Shown here piece by piece: positions 44,737 to 53,880 of a stretch of DNA of 64,000 nt. Position 1 is the stretch's first letter. Each line of letters begins with the position of its first letter. A program made the position numbers and the translations under genes. The notes beneath the pieces are model-generated. The model was given only the letters and a program-made list of their open reading frames with translations, was not told the DNA's origin and did no database searches. Source of the DNA: JAAYUJ01 sp963698165 (GTDB lineage: Bacteria > Desulfobacterota > Syntrophobacteria > Syntrophobacterales > Syntrophobacteraceae); NCBI GenBank assembly GCA_963698165.1, contig CAVOPT010000012.1, positions 185,367 through 249,366 on the forward strand. Direction: 5' to 3'.

Positions 44737-45327
44737 ATGGCAGAGAACAAGACGGTGAAAGAGATCATGTCCCCTATCGAAGAATACGACATGGTCCAGG
44801 AAGACGACAGGCTCTGTGAGGCACTCAGAATCATTCGTGGAAACCACGAGAAGGTGCTGGCCGGCCAGATGGGCAATTACCACAAGACTCTCCTCGTGAA
44901 GAGCGCTACGGGGGATATTGTCGGAATGCTCACCATATCCGACCTCATCAGGGGACTCGTGCCGGAATCGGCCAAGAAAACGGGCGCTTCAAGGACCCGT
45001 CACCGCACCATTTCAGCCAGAGAGGCGGAAGCGGTTGAAGAAATCGCCGAGGTCCAGGTACGATTTCAGTGGCTTGAGAGCAACTTCTTTGAGCTGGTTC
45101 AGAAGCAAACCCAGAAGAAGGTGGGAGACGTCATGTCTCCTATCCACCCTCTGCTGAAGGAGGATGACACCATCAATCGAACCGTCTACGTGATGTTCAA
45201 GGAGAACGCCGAGCAGCCCCTTGTGGTTCGCGAGGGCAAAATCGTCGGGGTTGTCCGCCTCATGGACATCTTTCCCGAGCTTTTGGAAATTGCCGGGGAC
45301 ACATGCTTCTGGCAGCCAACCGACTGA
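44737..45327 (+). CDS. Two-CBS-domain protein
   Basis: A 196-residue cytosolic protein with a CBS pair: VKEIMSPIEEYDMVQEDDRL...GMLTISDLIRGL and VGDVMSPIHPLLKEDDTIN...VVRLMDIFPELL. The two are separated by a helical linker of about 55 residues. CBS pairs bind adenylates and switch transporters or enzymes. It follows the ArsB/NhaD transporter by 130 bp with a GGGAGGAG ribosome binding site, so control of that carrier by energy charge is possible. Confidence 0.85.
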   Translation: MAENKTVKEIMSPIEEYDMVQEDDRLCEALRIIRGNHEKVLAGQMGNYHKTLLVKSATGDIVGMLTISDLIRGLVPESAKKTGASRTRHRTISAREAEAVEEIAEVQVRFQWLESNFFELVQKQTQKKVGDVMSPIHPLLKEDDTINRTVYVMFKENAEQPLVVREGKIVGVVRLMDIFPELLEIAGDTCFWQPTD

Positions 45328-45439
45328 TGTCTTGCTCTGTGAATTGCGATTTGTCCGGCTTTACCTGATGGACAAATTTTCTAAATTCTACCGGCACTGG
45401 CGATTTGCACACCGAGAGGTCCGATGCGGCGGCCCCCAA

Positions 45440-45480
45440 CCCCTCCCATCGAGGGAGGGGTGCTCTGACGGTAAGTCCGC
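45440..45480. repeat. GC-rich palindromic repeat, third site
   Basis: CCCCTCCCATCGAGGGAGGGG is followed by GTAAGTCCGCAG, which is shared in part with the copy near 41414 (TAAGTCCGCAG at 41460). It lies in the 434-bp gap before the sigma-54 activator gene. Confidence 0.5.
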
Positions 45481-45581
45481 AGGAATGAGCAGTTCCCCGG
45501 GACAGGACTTGTAACACTCAATTCGTGCGCGCTGGGAGGCCATCCGTTCGTCTCCGAACCAGGTATGCCAGGAACTTCAAC

Positions 45582-45613
45582 GAGTCGGCAGTATTCCTGC
45601 CGACTCTTTTTTT
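45582..45613 (+). terminator. Strong rho-independent terminator
   Basis: GAGTCGGCAG, loop TATTC, CTGCCGACTC and seven T: a perfect 10-bp stem. It ends transcripts from the CBS gene side and isolates the activator gene. Confidence 0.9.
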
Positions 45614-45660
45614 CCCGCCACCATCCATACCTTTTCATTTTTTCGATCAACAAAGTCCGG

Positions 45661-45666
45661 TATAAT
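45661..45666 (+). promoter_or_regulatory. Candidate -10 of the activator gene
   Basis: A perfect TATAAT stands 95 bases before the activator start. The -35 position 17 bp upstream is TTTTTT, a poor match. It is the only good -10 between the terminator and the gene. Confidence 0.35.
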
Positions 45667-45761
45667 TGATTCAACGACGATTCACTGAACATGCCTGATC
45701 TATGATTTTTGCAGGACACTTCGAGCATAACAAAGAAACCCTATAAAGAAGCGAGTCAGCG

Positions 45762-47351
45762 ATGGATCCGGATCTTAAGCTCTGTATGGTTTTCAAGGAT
45801 CGGGTAGGGGTTGTTGCGGACATCTCCGCCGCAATGTCAGAGAGGAACTTCAACATCGCGTCCATGGAAGTGGAAAGAACGGAGGACAAGGCAAGGATCT
45901 ATCTCGAGCTCGAGGATAAAGTGCCGGAAGCGGAGAGGAGGGAGATTCTCGAAATACTTGGAGGGATTCGTGATCTCTTGGAGATAAGGTTCGTGGAAAC
46001 ACTTCCCTACGAAGTGAGAGAAAACAGATTTCGAGTCATCCTCGACAATATGAGCGACGGGGTTGTCTCCATTGATACCGATGGGAAGATCACGGCTATG
46101 AATAAGATTGCCTCAAGGGCCTTGAATTGCGGAATCGACGGGGTGATCGGCAAGGATATCATGGAACTTCAGCTTCCGGATTATGCCATCCTGGAATGCC
46201 TCAAGGGCAAGAAATTCAGCAACATCAAGAAAGAGATCATGACTGAGAGGGGAAGGCTCCAGTACTTCTCCACCTGCAGGCCCATCATCGATTCGAAAAA
46301 CCGAATCGTGGGAGCAGTGGAAATTGGGAAAGACATGAGAGAAATCAAGATGCTTGCGAAGTCCATTTCTCAAGCGAGGCCGACCACTTTCACTGATTTC
46401 ATAGGGCAAAACCCCGTCATCAGGGAATCGATAACCTTTGCGCAAAAAATAGCCAAGATGGATTCCATTGTTTCAATAAGGGGGGAGAGTGGGACCGGCA
46501 AAGAGGTCTTTGCCCGCGCAATCCACACTGCGAGTGGCCGCAGCGGACCTTTTATTCCGGTAAATTGCGCGGCCTTGCCGGAAACTTTGCTCGAGAGCGA
46601 ACTTTTTGGTTACGTTGGCGGCGCCTTTACCGGGGCCAAGAAAGAAGGAAAATCCGGTCTTTTCGAACTTGCGAGCAGTGGCACCATTTTTCTTGACGAA
46701 ATAAGCGACATGCCATTCAGTGTTCAGGCAAAAATCTTGAGAGTCATACAGGAAAAATGCGTGAGATCGATTGGCGGGTCAAAAGAGAATCCGATAGACT
46801 GCCGGGTCCTCACGTCCACCAACGAGAACCTTGAACAAATGGTCAAAGACAAGCTCTTTCGTGAGGATCTCTATTACCGGATCAGTGTGCTGCCAATCCA
46901 TATTTCACCCTTGAGGGAGCGCACAGACGACATCCCGCTCCTTGTCGAGCATTTCCTTTTTCAGCTGGACTGCAAACTGGACCGGACTCCACAGACTGTT
47001 ACCGAAGATGCGATGGAAAAACTATGCCAATACAACTGGCCGGGCAACGTGAGAGAGCTGAAAAATGTCATCGAGCGAGCTGCGATCCTCTGCGAGTCGG
47101 ATCGGATCGATGCGGATTGCATTCTGTTCAATTTTGAAATTGGAAAGGGCAGTGGAGAGCTGAGGAGCCATTTTCTGTGTCCCGAGGGCCGTTCGCTCCA
47201 GGCTGCGCTCGACCATTACGAGAAACAGATCATTCGCAAGACACTGGAAGGTTCCGAAAGTATCCGAAAGGCGGCCAAGTCTCTTGGCATGTCTCACACG
47301 GCGCTGCTGAACAAGGTCAAGAAACATAGAATCGTCATGGAAAGAAAATAG
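45762..47351 (+). CDS. TyrR-like sigma-54-type activator (ACT-PAS-AAA-HTH)
   Basis: A 529-residue enhancer-binding protein. Residues 1-80 are an ACT domain (KLCMVFKDRVGVVADISAAMSE), 85-200 a PAS domain (FRVILDNMSDGVVSIDTDGK), about 210-440 the AAA+ module and the end a Fis/TyrR-type HTH (SIRKAAKSLGMSHTALLNKV). The Walker A is GESGTGKE and Walker B GTIFLDEI. The sigma-54 contact loop is intact as GAFTGA, unlike E. coli TyrR, so it should activate sigma-54 RNA polymerase. The ACT domain points to an amino acid effector. It lies amid three -24/-12 sites in front of alanine-use genes, which are its likely targets. Confidence 0.93.
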   Translation: MDPDLKLCMVFKDRVGVVADISAAMSERNFNIASMEVERTEDKARIYLELEDKVPEAERREILEILGGIRDLLEIRFVETLPYEVRENRFRVILDNMSDGVVSIDTDGKITAMNKIASRALNCGIDGVIGKDIMELQLPDYAILECLKGKKFSNIKKEIMTERGRLQYFSTCRPIIDSKNRIVGAVEIGKDMREIKMLAKSISQARPTTFTDFIGQNPVIRESITFAQKIAKMDSIVSIRGESGTGKEVFARAIHTASGRSGPFIPVNCAALPETLLESELFGYVGGAFTGAKKEGKSGLFELASSGTIFLDEISDMPFSVQAKILRVIQEKCVRSIGGSKENPIDCRVLTSTNENLEQMVKDKLFREDLYYRISVLPIHISPLRERTDDIPLLVEHFLFQLDCKLDRTPQTVTEDAMEKLCQYNWPGNVRELKNVIERAAILCESDRIDADCILFNFEIGKGSGELRSHFLCPEGRSLQAALDHYEKQIIRKTLEGSESIRKAAKSLGMSHTALLNKVKKHRIVMERK

Positions 47352-47352
47352 A

Positions 47353-47470
47353 CCATGTGGAGATCATCCTGACCAGCAGGGGCTTCCGCGAATATCCAGC
47401 GATTAGATCCCTCCCCGCGGAACCCCTGTAATCATTTGTTGCCACTCCTGTGAACATCTTCGCTTCCCCG
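47353..47470 (+). promoter_or_regulatory. Upstream activator region, unit A
   Basis: Matches the region 52412-52520 in spaced blocks: ACCATGTGGAGAT at 47353, then TTTGTTGCCA at 47436, each at the same distance from its -24/-12 element (267 and 184 bp). A 13-bp inverted repeat CAGGGG(C)TTCCGCG / CGCGGAACCCCTG (47377-47428) also lies here and may end the activator transcript. Confidence 0.5.
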
Positions 47471-47619
47471 AGGCGTGGCTCCCTCTTGAAGGGTTACGGA
47501 GTCACGCTGCGTCTCGATGCCGTGGTGTAGCCCCGGTTCAGCCTTTCCACCTCCCCCCTCCCCAATCCCTTGTTCATCTGATCAGCCGGCCATTCTGCTC
47601 TTGTTTCCATCCCATCCAT

Positions 47620-47635
47620 TGGCACACAATCTGCA
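47620..47635 (+). promoter_or_regulatory. Sigma-54 promoter, unit A
   Basis: TGGCACACAATCTGCA, a -24/-12 element with one mismatch in the -12 box. It stands 124 bases before the ADP-forming acetyl-CoA synthetase gene. The same 15-mer core recurs before the alanine dehydrogenase array at 52680. Confidence 0.75.
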
Positions 47636-47758
47636 CATTTCGGAGCAGATAGGCAAACGCTCAAATGCTGGTTCGAGGACGTTCTCTTCGAACTCAAGCG
47701 GGGAAAACGAGCCAACAGAGCTCCTGCAGTCAATTCGTATCCAAGGAGGAGGTGAGCT

Positions 47759-49780
47759 ATGGCCAAAGGTGACCCCTTACGCCAGTTGGATGCCATTCTC
47801 AGGCCCGGGAGCGTGGCGGTGATCGGCGCTTCAGCCACTCCCGGCAAGCTGGGACACGAAGTCTTGAAGAACATCCAGGACGGCGGTTTCGAGGGAGCTG
47901 TTTACCCCATCAACCCCAAAGCGGAATCCATCCTCAATCTTTCATGTTACTCGAGCATCGGGGAAACCCCGGAGCCCCCGGACCTGGCCGTTGTCATCAT
48001 CCCGGCGCGAATGGTGCCCCAGGCTGTGCAGGAGTGCGGGGAGAGGGGGGTGAAGGCCGCAGTGGTCATCACCGGTGGCTTCAGTGAAGCCGGGCGTGAG
48101 GGCGAGGTGCTCCAGCGGCAGACCGCCGAAGCGGCACGAAGGTTTGGCCTCAGGCTCCTCGGGCCCAACTGCCAGGGGGTCAACAACCCCTATCATAATC
48201 TCTGTGCATCCTGGCCTCTCCTCACCTCTCGAGGGATGGTGTCCATCATCTCCCAGAGCGGCACGGTGGGGGCGGCCATGATGGACTGGTTTTCTCAAGA
48301 GAAACTGGGTGTCTCCAGTTTTGTCAGCATGGGCAACCGCGCCGATGTGGATGAGTCGGACCTCATTGCCTACTTCAACGCAGACAACAACTCCGCGGTC
48401 ATTGCTGCCTACATCGAGGGGATCAAGCGGCCCGAGAAGTTCATGGCGGCTGTTGAGCGCCTGCACAAGCCCCTGGTCGTCCTCAAGCCGGGCCGCACTC
48501 CCAGGGGTCGCGTTGCCGCCGAGTCGCACACCAAGTCCCTTGCAGGAGCCGATGCAATCTACGACGCGCTGTTCGCCAAGTACGGGATATGCCGGGCCTA
48601 TACCATGGACGAGTTCTATGACTTTGCCAAGGCCTTCGCCTACCTGAAACCTCCCAAGGGGAACCGCATTCTCTTCGTCACGACGTCCGGGGGCTCCGCG
48701 ATCCTGGCTACGGACCAGGCTGAGCAGGAAGGGCTGGATGCAGCCCCGCTGCCGGCCAGTTTGGTTGAAACCGTCTCCCCTCTCATTCCAGCGCACGCCA
48801 TCAGGACCAACCCCATCGACCTCACGGGTGATGCCACCGCGCACATGTTTTCCGAGGTGATCAAGGCGACCCGCGATCACTATGACACCATTGGAGTGAT
48901 CTTCGGGGATCCCATTGTGGATGCCTCCGAGGCGGTTACACCGGGAGCCAATGAGCTCGTCATCTATCTTGGCGGCGCCGAGGTCGAACGCCGGGAGCGG
49001 GAACTGATGCACCTCAAGGGAGTCCCGGTTTTCCCCACGCCTGAGCGCGGCCTGAAGGCGCTTGCCCGGGTGATCGGGCCAAAGGCACTGGCGCCGCCCC
49101 AAAGACCGACACTCACCACCGCCGCCACCGGTCGGCAGTTGCCGCCTGAGAAAGCCCTCAAGATCATGGCCGACGAGGGGCTGCCCACGCCGCCGTCTGC
49201 CCTGGCAGAGAGTGCGGAGGCCGCAGGCCGCATTGCCGTGGAACAGGGATTCCCGGTAGTGCTCAAGATCAGTTCCCCGGATATCGTCCACAAGAGCGAT
49301 GTGGGCGGAGTGCGGCTCAACCTGGCTTCGGTTGAGGCGGTGGAGAAGAGTTACGGGGAGCTCGTGGCCACGGCACGGAACGCCTTCCCCAAGGCACAGG
49401 TGGACGGAGTCCTGGTCAGCAAGATGGCTTCGCCGGGCACCGAGGTCATCGTGGGCATGAACCGTGATGCCCAGTTCGGGGCCGTCATCCTCTTCGGACT
49501 TGGCGGGATCCTGGTGGAAATCTTTCGGGACGTCAGTCTCCGGCTGCCGCCCCTCACTGAAGAGGATGCCCATGCCATGATCCGGGGAATCAGGGGACAT
49601 CGCGTCCTTGCAGGGTATCGGGGCCAGCCGGCCGTGGACGAGAAAGCCCTCGTGGAGTGTCTCATGAAGGTCTCCGAGATTGCCCGGAAACACCCGGAGA
49701 TCCTCGAGATCGACCTCAATCCCGTTTTCGCCTATCCGGACGGCATCATGGTGGTGGATGCCCGTGTCATCGTCACATGA
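47759..49780 (+). CDS. ADP-forming acetyl/acyl-CoA synthetase, fused alpha-beta
   Basis: Converts acyl-CoA, ADP and phosphate to acid, CoA and ATP, the energy-conserving end of acetate formation. In the 673-residue fusion, residues 1 to about 450 are the CoA-binding/ligase alpha part (PGSVAVIGASATPGKLGHEVL; LLGPNCQGVNN) with the phosphohistidine in AAESHTKSLAGAD. The ATP-grasp beta part is C-terminal (VVLKISSPDIVHKSDVGGV; EIDLNPVFAYPDG). GGAGG precedes the ATG. It follows a sigma-54 promoter and leads unit A. Confidence 0.93.
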   Translation: MAKGDPLRQLDAILRPGSVAVIGASATPGKLGHEVLKNIQDGGFEGAVYPINPKAESILNLSCYSSIGETPEPPDLAVVIIPARMVPQAVQECGERGVKAAVVITGGFSEAGREGEVLQRQTAEAARRFGLRLLGPNCQGVNNPYHNLCASWPLLTSRGMVSIISQSGTVGAAMMDWFSQEKLGVSSFVSMGNRADVDESDLIAYFNADNNSAVIAAYIEGIKRPEKFMAAVERLHKPLVVLKPGRTPRGRVAAESHTKSLAGADAIYDALFAKYGICRAYTMDEFYDFAKAFAYLKPPKGNRILFVTTSGGSAILATDQAEQEGLDAAPLPASLVETVSPLIPAHAIRTNPIDLTGDATAHMFSEVIKATRDHYDTIGVIFGDPIVDASEAVTPGANELVIYLGGAEVERRERELMHLKGVPVFPTPERGLKALARVIGPKALAPPQRPTLTTAATGRQLPPEKALKIMADEGLPTPPSALAESAEAAGRIAVEQGFPVVLKISSPDIVHKSDVGGVRLNLASVEAVEKSYGELVATARNAFPKAQVDGVLVSKMASPGTEVIVGMNRDAQFGAVILFGLGGILVEIFRDVSLRLPPLTEEDAHAMIRGIRGHRVLAGYRGQPAVDEKALVECLMKVSEIARKHPEILEIDLNPVFAYPDGIMVVDARVIVT

Positions 49781-49934
49781 ACGCCCTTTGTGAAGGGGTC
49801 TTGAATTCGTCTAAACATCTCTGCGTGAGGGCGCGAGAGAACAAGGTGCTCGCCGGCGTTTGGTCTGGGACAAGCCGTTAATGGAAGCTCGCAAAGTTCC
49901 ATGAACCTGGGTGGCTTCATCACGGAGGAATCTT

Positions 49935-51032
49935 ATGGACATTGGCGTGCCGCGGGAGCGGCGAATTCATGAGCATCGTGTCGGGCTCACGCCGGCCGGC
50001 GTCGAGCTGCTGGCTGCGGAGGGACATAACTGCTATGTGGAGTCGGGTGCTGGGTTGGGCGCCGATTTTACCGACGTGGACTACGAAAGGGCCGGGGCTC
50101 GCATTGTGTATTCCGGTGAGGAAGTCTACGGACGGGGCGAGTTCATACTCAAGGCCGCCAGGCCCACGGTGGCGGAGTTTGAGTGGATGCAGGAGGGCCA
50201 ACTGCTCATGGGCTTCGTGCACCTGGCCGCCGCCCGGCGTGACAAGGTGGAACTGCTTCTCGACAAACGGATCACCGTCATCGCCTATGAAACCGTTGCC
50301 AACGACGACGGCAGTCTGCCGATCCTGGCTACCATGAGCCAGATTGCCGGTCGTATGTGCCCGCACGTCGCCTCAACGCTGCTTCAAAATGACAAGGGCG
50401 GTAAGGGCGTGTTGCTCGAGGGGGTGCCGGGGGTGCCGCCGGCTGATGTCGTGATCCTCGGCGGGGGAACCCTCGGCACCCATGCGGCCCGCGCCTTCCT
50501 GGGTACCGGAGCCCGGGTGATCCTCATCAGCCGGGACCTGAAGAAACTGCAGCGCCTTGATGAGATGTTTGCCGGACGCGTCACCACCATGCTCAGCCAC
50601 TCGTTCAACATCCGGAAAGTGATTTCTTTTGCCGACGTGCTCGTCGGTGCCGTGCACATACCCGGTGCCCGCACTCCTATTCTCGTCAGGCGTGAGCTGG
50701 TCGCATCCATGCGGCCGCGTTCACTCATCATGGACCCCTCTATTGACCAGGGCGGCTGTGTGGAAACGTCTCGACCCACCACCCATGGCACGCCTACCTA
50801 TGTGGAGGAAAACGTTATCCACTATTGTGTGCCGAATATGGCCGGGGCCGTGGGCCGGACGGCCACACACGCACTGAATAACGCCACCTGGCCGTTTGTG
50901 CGGGAAATTGTCCGGAGGGGTCTGGATGCCGCGCTCAAAGCCGACCCGGCATTGGCGCGCGGTGTTGCCACGCGCGACGGGCAAATCGTCAATAAGGCCC
51001 TCGCAGACCTCATGCGCGCGGGATCGCTGTAA
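49935..51032 (+). CDS. Alanine dehydrogenase paralogue 1 (divergent)
   Basis: A 365-residue member of the alanine dehydrogenase/transhydrogenase family. The start at 49935 is chosen because GGAGG lies 7 bases upstream. By the Mycobacterium tuberculosis numbering, which fits without gaps here, Arg15, His96 and Asp270 (SIDQGG) are kept, but Lys75 is alanine (ILKAARP). Lys75 binds the pyruvate carboxylate in known enzymes, so activity on alanine is doubtful; another amino or imino acid is possible. The NAD fold VVILGGGTLGTHAA is intact. It sits between the synthetase and the CoA-transferase gene. Confidence 0.85.
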   Translation: MDIGVPRERRIHEHRVGLTPAGVELLAAEGHNCYVESGAGLGADFTDVDYERAGARIVYSGEEVYGRGEFILKAARPTVAEFEWMQEGQLLMGFVHLAAARRDKVELLLDKRITVIAYETVANDDGSLPILATMSQIAGRMCPHVASTLLQNDKGGKGVLLEGVPGVPPADVVILGGGTLGTHAARAFLGTGARVILISRDLKKLQRLDEMFAGRVTTMLSHSFNIRKVISFADVLVGAVHIPGARTPILVRRELVASMRPRSLIMDPSIDQGGCVETSRPTTHGTPTYVEENVIHYCVPNMAGAVGRTATHALNNATWPFVREIVRRGLDAALKADPALARGVATRDGQIVNKALADLMRAGSL

Positions 51033-51052
51033 CCTCAATCGATGCGAGGTAC

Positions 51053-52363
51053 ATGATGAACGGATGGATGCAAATCTATCAGAGCAAAGCCACCACTGCT
51101 GAGAAGGCTGTGCGCGCCATTCAGTCCGGGATGCGGGTCTTCCTCTCGGGGAATTGCTCCGTCCCACAACGGCTCATGAGCGCGTTGGTCGAGTATGCAC
51201 CAGGTTTTGAAGAGCCAATCGAAATGGTCCAGGTGCTCACCATCGGCAGCAAAGACTATGTCGCCCCGGGCATGGAAAAGCATATTCGTGTGAACACGCT
51301 GTTCATCAGTGCGGATGTTCGGCTGGCGGTCAACGAGGGCCGGGCGGATTTCACCCCGGTTTTTCTTTCCGAGATCCCTGGATTGTTCCGCACCGGGATC
51401 CTTCCTCTTGATGTAGCCATGATCCACGTGAGCCCTCCGGATGAACACGGGTTTTGCAGCTTCGGCGTCGAAGTCAGCGTGAGCAAGACAGCTGCCGCAG
51501 CCGCTAAAATTGTCATTGCCCAGGTCAACCAGCAGATGCCGCGCACGCTTGGCGACAGCTTTATCCACGTCTCCAAGCTCACTCACATCGTTCCGGTATC
51601 GGATCCGCTGCCCGAGCACCGCATGGGCGAAATTACTGAAGTGGAAAGAAAAATCGGCGGTTATTGCGCTTCCCTCATCGAAGACGGCTCGACCATGCAG
51701 ATGGGCATCGGGGGCATCCCCAATGCGGTATTGACCTTCCTGGGCGGGAAAAAAGACCTGGGAATTCACACCGAGCTTTTTTCCGACGGTGTGATCGAAC
51801 TGGTGGAGCGCGGCATCATCAACAACGAGCAAAAGACGCTGCACCCCGGCAAAATCGTTGCCGGCTTTTTGCTGGGGACACAGAGGCTTTACGATTTTGT
51901 CCACAACAACCCCATCATAGAGCTTCACCCGACGGAGTATGTCAACGACCCGTTCCGTATCGCGCAGAATGAGAAGATGGTCGCCATTAACTCGGCCATC
52001 GAAATTGACCTGACCGGCCAGGTTTGCGCGGACTCGATTGGTCCCAGGCTGTACAGCGGCGTCGGTGGGCAGGTGGACTTCATCTATGGCGCGAGCCGCT
52101 CCAAAGGGGGGAAGCCCATCATCGGCATGCCCAGCTCGGCAGAGATCAAAGGCGAGCAGGTGAGCAAGATCGTTCCCATGCTCAAGCAGGGTGCGGGGGT
52201 GGTGACGACGCGCAACCACGTTCATCATGTGGTCACCGAATACGGCATCGCCGACCTGTACGGCAAGACAGTCCGGCAAAGGTCACGGGCATTGATCGAT
52301 GTGGCACACCCACAGTTCCGCGAAGATCTTGAAAAGGCGGCCCACGATTTAAAATACTTGTAA
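51053..52363 (+). CDS. Acetyl-CoA hydrolase/4-hydroxybutyrate CoA-transferase family
   Basis: A 436-residue family I-like CoA-transferase. The catalytic glutamate lies in HTELFSDGVIEL, the CoA loop is MGIGGIPNAVLTFL, and the end carries the family block VVTTRNHVHHVVTEYGIADLYG. The substrate may be acetyl-CoA with another short acid. It begins 20 bases behind the divergent alanine dehydrogenase and is probably the last gene of unit A. Confidence 0.92.
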   Translation: MMNGWMQIYQSKATTAEKAVRAIQSGMRVFLSGNCSVPQRLMSALVEYAPGFEEPIEMVQVLTIGSKDYVAPGMEKHIRVNTLFISADVRLAVNEGRADFTPVFLSEIPGLFRTGILPLDVAMIHVSPPDEHGFCSFGVEVSVSKTAAAAAKIVIAQVNQQMPRTLGDSFIHVSKLTHIVPVSDPLPEHRMGEITEVERKIGGYCASLIEDGSTMQMGIGGIPNAVLTFLGGKKDLGIHTELFSDGVIELVERGIINNEQKTLHPGKIVAGFLLGTQRLYDFVHNNPIIELHPTEYVNDPFRIAQNEKMVAINSAIEIDLTGQVCADSIGPRLYSGVGGQVDFIYGASRSKGGKPIIGMPSSAEIKGEQVSKIVPMLKQGAGVVTTRNHVHHVVTEYGIADLYGKTVRQRSRALIDVAHPQFREDLEKAAHDLKYL

Positions 52364-52411
52364 TGGCCGGCTGAAACACTCCCGAGGCGGGGCATGCTGG
52401 AATGAAAGCGA

Positions 52412-52520
52412 ACCATGTGGAGATGATTTTTACCAGCATGGTTTTCCCCATGCATCCCTTGAGGTTGCGCGTTTCCTGCCAAGAGCGCTGTCATCTTTTG
52501 TTGCCATTCCGATGAGCATC
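52412..52520 (+). promoter_or_regulatory. Upstream activator region, unit B
   Basis: ACCATGTGGAGAT at 52412 and TTTTGTTGCCATTCCGAT near 52496 repeat the order and spacing seen upstream of unit A; the TTTGTTG motif with TTCCGAT is also found before unit C. The remainder of the 394-bp gap has no gene. Confidence 0.5.
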
Positions 52521-52679
52521 CTTTCCATTCCGCACCCGGCTTTCCCGTGAAGACCTCACGGGCTCCCCCGCGCGGGGAGGTTCGGACAGCGCGCCGGTCC
52601 TGCCCTCTTGCCCGTCCCGGGCCAATGGCTCAAGTCTTCGGCACCCAATCCACCAGGTTTTCCCTCTCACCCGGTTCTT

Positions 52680-52695
52680 TGGCACACAATCTGCT
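52680..52695 (+). promoter_or_regulatory. Sigma-54 promoter, unit B
   Basis: TGGCACACAATCTGCT, identical to the unit A element except for its last base, 63 bases before the first gene of the alanine dehydrogenase array. Confidence 0.75.
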
Positions 52696-52757
52696 CAATC
52701 TGTGGAGAATGGCACGGACTCATCGCTTTTAACCCCAAAAAAACCAAGGAGACGAAA

Positions 52758-53870
52758 ATGATCGTAGGAATTCTGAAGGAAATCAAGGTGGAGGAGAACC
52801 GAGTTTGCATGACCCCGGCGGGAGCGGAGATCCTGAATCACAACGGCCACACCGTCCTGGTGGAAAAGAACGCGGGGGCCGGCAGCGGTTTCGAAAATGA
52901 GGCCTACAAGGAGGCGGGAGCCGAGATCGTGGGGAAACCGGCGGAGATCTTCAAACGAGCAGACATGGTGATGCATGTCAAAGAGCCCCAGCCCTCCGAG
53001 TACGACCTCATCAGGAAGGACCAGATTGTTTTCACCTATCTGCACCTGGCGGCGGACAAAGAACTGACCGAGGCCATGATCAAGACCAATTCCATCTGCA
53101 TCGCCTATGAGACCATTCAGAAAGCCGACCACTCTCTGCCCCTTCTCACCCCCATGAGCGAAGTGGCGGGTCGCATGGCTATCCAGCAGGGGGCGAAGTA
53201 CCTGGAGATGGCACAGGGTGGTCATGGAATTCTTCTGGGAGGTGTTCCAGGAGTCGATCCCGGCATGGTGGTCGTCATCGGCGGAGGAGTCGTGGGAACC
53301 AACGCGGCCAAGATGGCCTGCGGTCTGGGGGCGAAGGTTTATATACTCGACATGAACCTCGACCGGCTCCGGTACCTGAGCGACGTCATGCCGGCCAACT
53401 GTTTTCCGGTGTTTGCCAGCCCCGCAACCCTCCGTGACCTCGTCAAGAGAGCCGACGTCGTCGTGGGTGCGGTGCTCATCCCCGGCGCCAAGGCCCCCAA
53501 ACTGCTCACCCGCGACATGCTGAAGACCATGAAGAAAGGCTCCGTGGTGGTGGACGTGGCCATCGATCAGGGCGGATGCTTCGAGACCTCCAAGGCCACA
53601 ACCCATACCGACCCCATTTACGTGGTGGATGGGGTGGTCCACTACTGCGTGGCCAACATGCCCGGCGCCGTTGCCAACACCTCAACCCTTGCTTTGACCA
53701 ATGCCACCCTGCCCTACACCGTCCAGATTGCCAACAAGGGCTGGAAGCAGGCCATGCAAGACAACGAGGAGATCAAGCTCGGGGCCAACGTGATCAACGG
53801 CAAAATAACCTATAAGAGCGTAGCCGATGCCTTTGGCATGGAATACACGCCGATTGATGACCTCCTCTAA
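52758..53870 (+). CDS. ald: Alanine dehydrogenase paralogue 2 (canonical)
   Basis: NAD-linked L-alanine dehydrogenase, 370 residues, interconverting alanine with pyruvate, NADH and ammonia. All four known active-site residues are kept at their exact family positions: Arg15, Lys75 (HVKEP), His96 (YLHLAA) and Asp270 (VAIDQGG). The NAD fold is VVVIGGGVVGTNAA. AAGGAG lies 6-7 bases before the ATG. It is the first gene of the sigma-54 unit B and the only one of the five sequences with a complete catalytic set, so it is probably the working enzyme. Confidence 0.96.
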   Translation: MIVGILKEIKVEENRVCMTPAGAEILNHNGHTVLVEKNAGAGSGFENEAYKEAGAEIVGKPAEIFKRADMVMHVKEPQPSEYDLIRKDQIVFTYLHLAADKELTEAMIKTNSICIAYETIQKADHSLPLLTPMSEVAGRMAIQQGAKYLEMAQGGHGILLGGVPGVDPGMVVVIGGGVVGTNAAKMACGLGAKVYILDMNLDRLRYLSDVMPANCFPVFASPATLRDLVKRADVVVGAVLIPGAKAPKLLTRDMLKTMKKGSVVVDVAIDQGGCFETSKATTHTDPIYVVDGVVHYCVANMPGAVANTSTLALTNATLPYTVQIANKGWKQAMQDNEEIKLGANVINGKITYKSVADAFGMEYTPIDDLL

Positions 53871-53880
53871 GGTGAAGCAA

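Noticed and set aside
47942..49693. 583-residue minus-strand ORF opposite the acyl-CoA synthetase
   Set aside because: Antisense shadow; the plus strand has the full synthetase with catalytic motifs.
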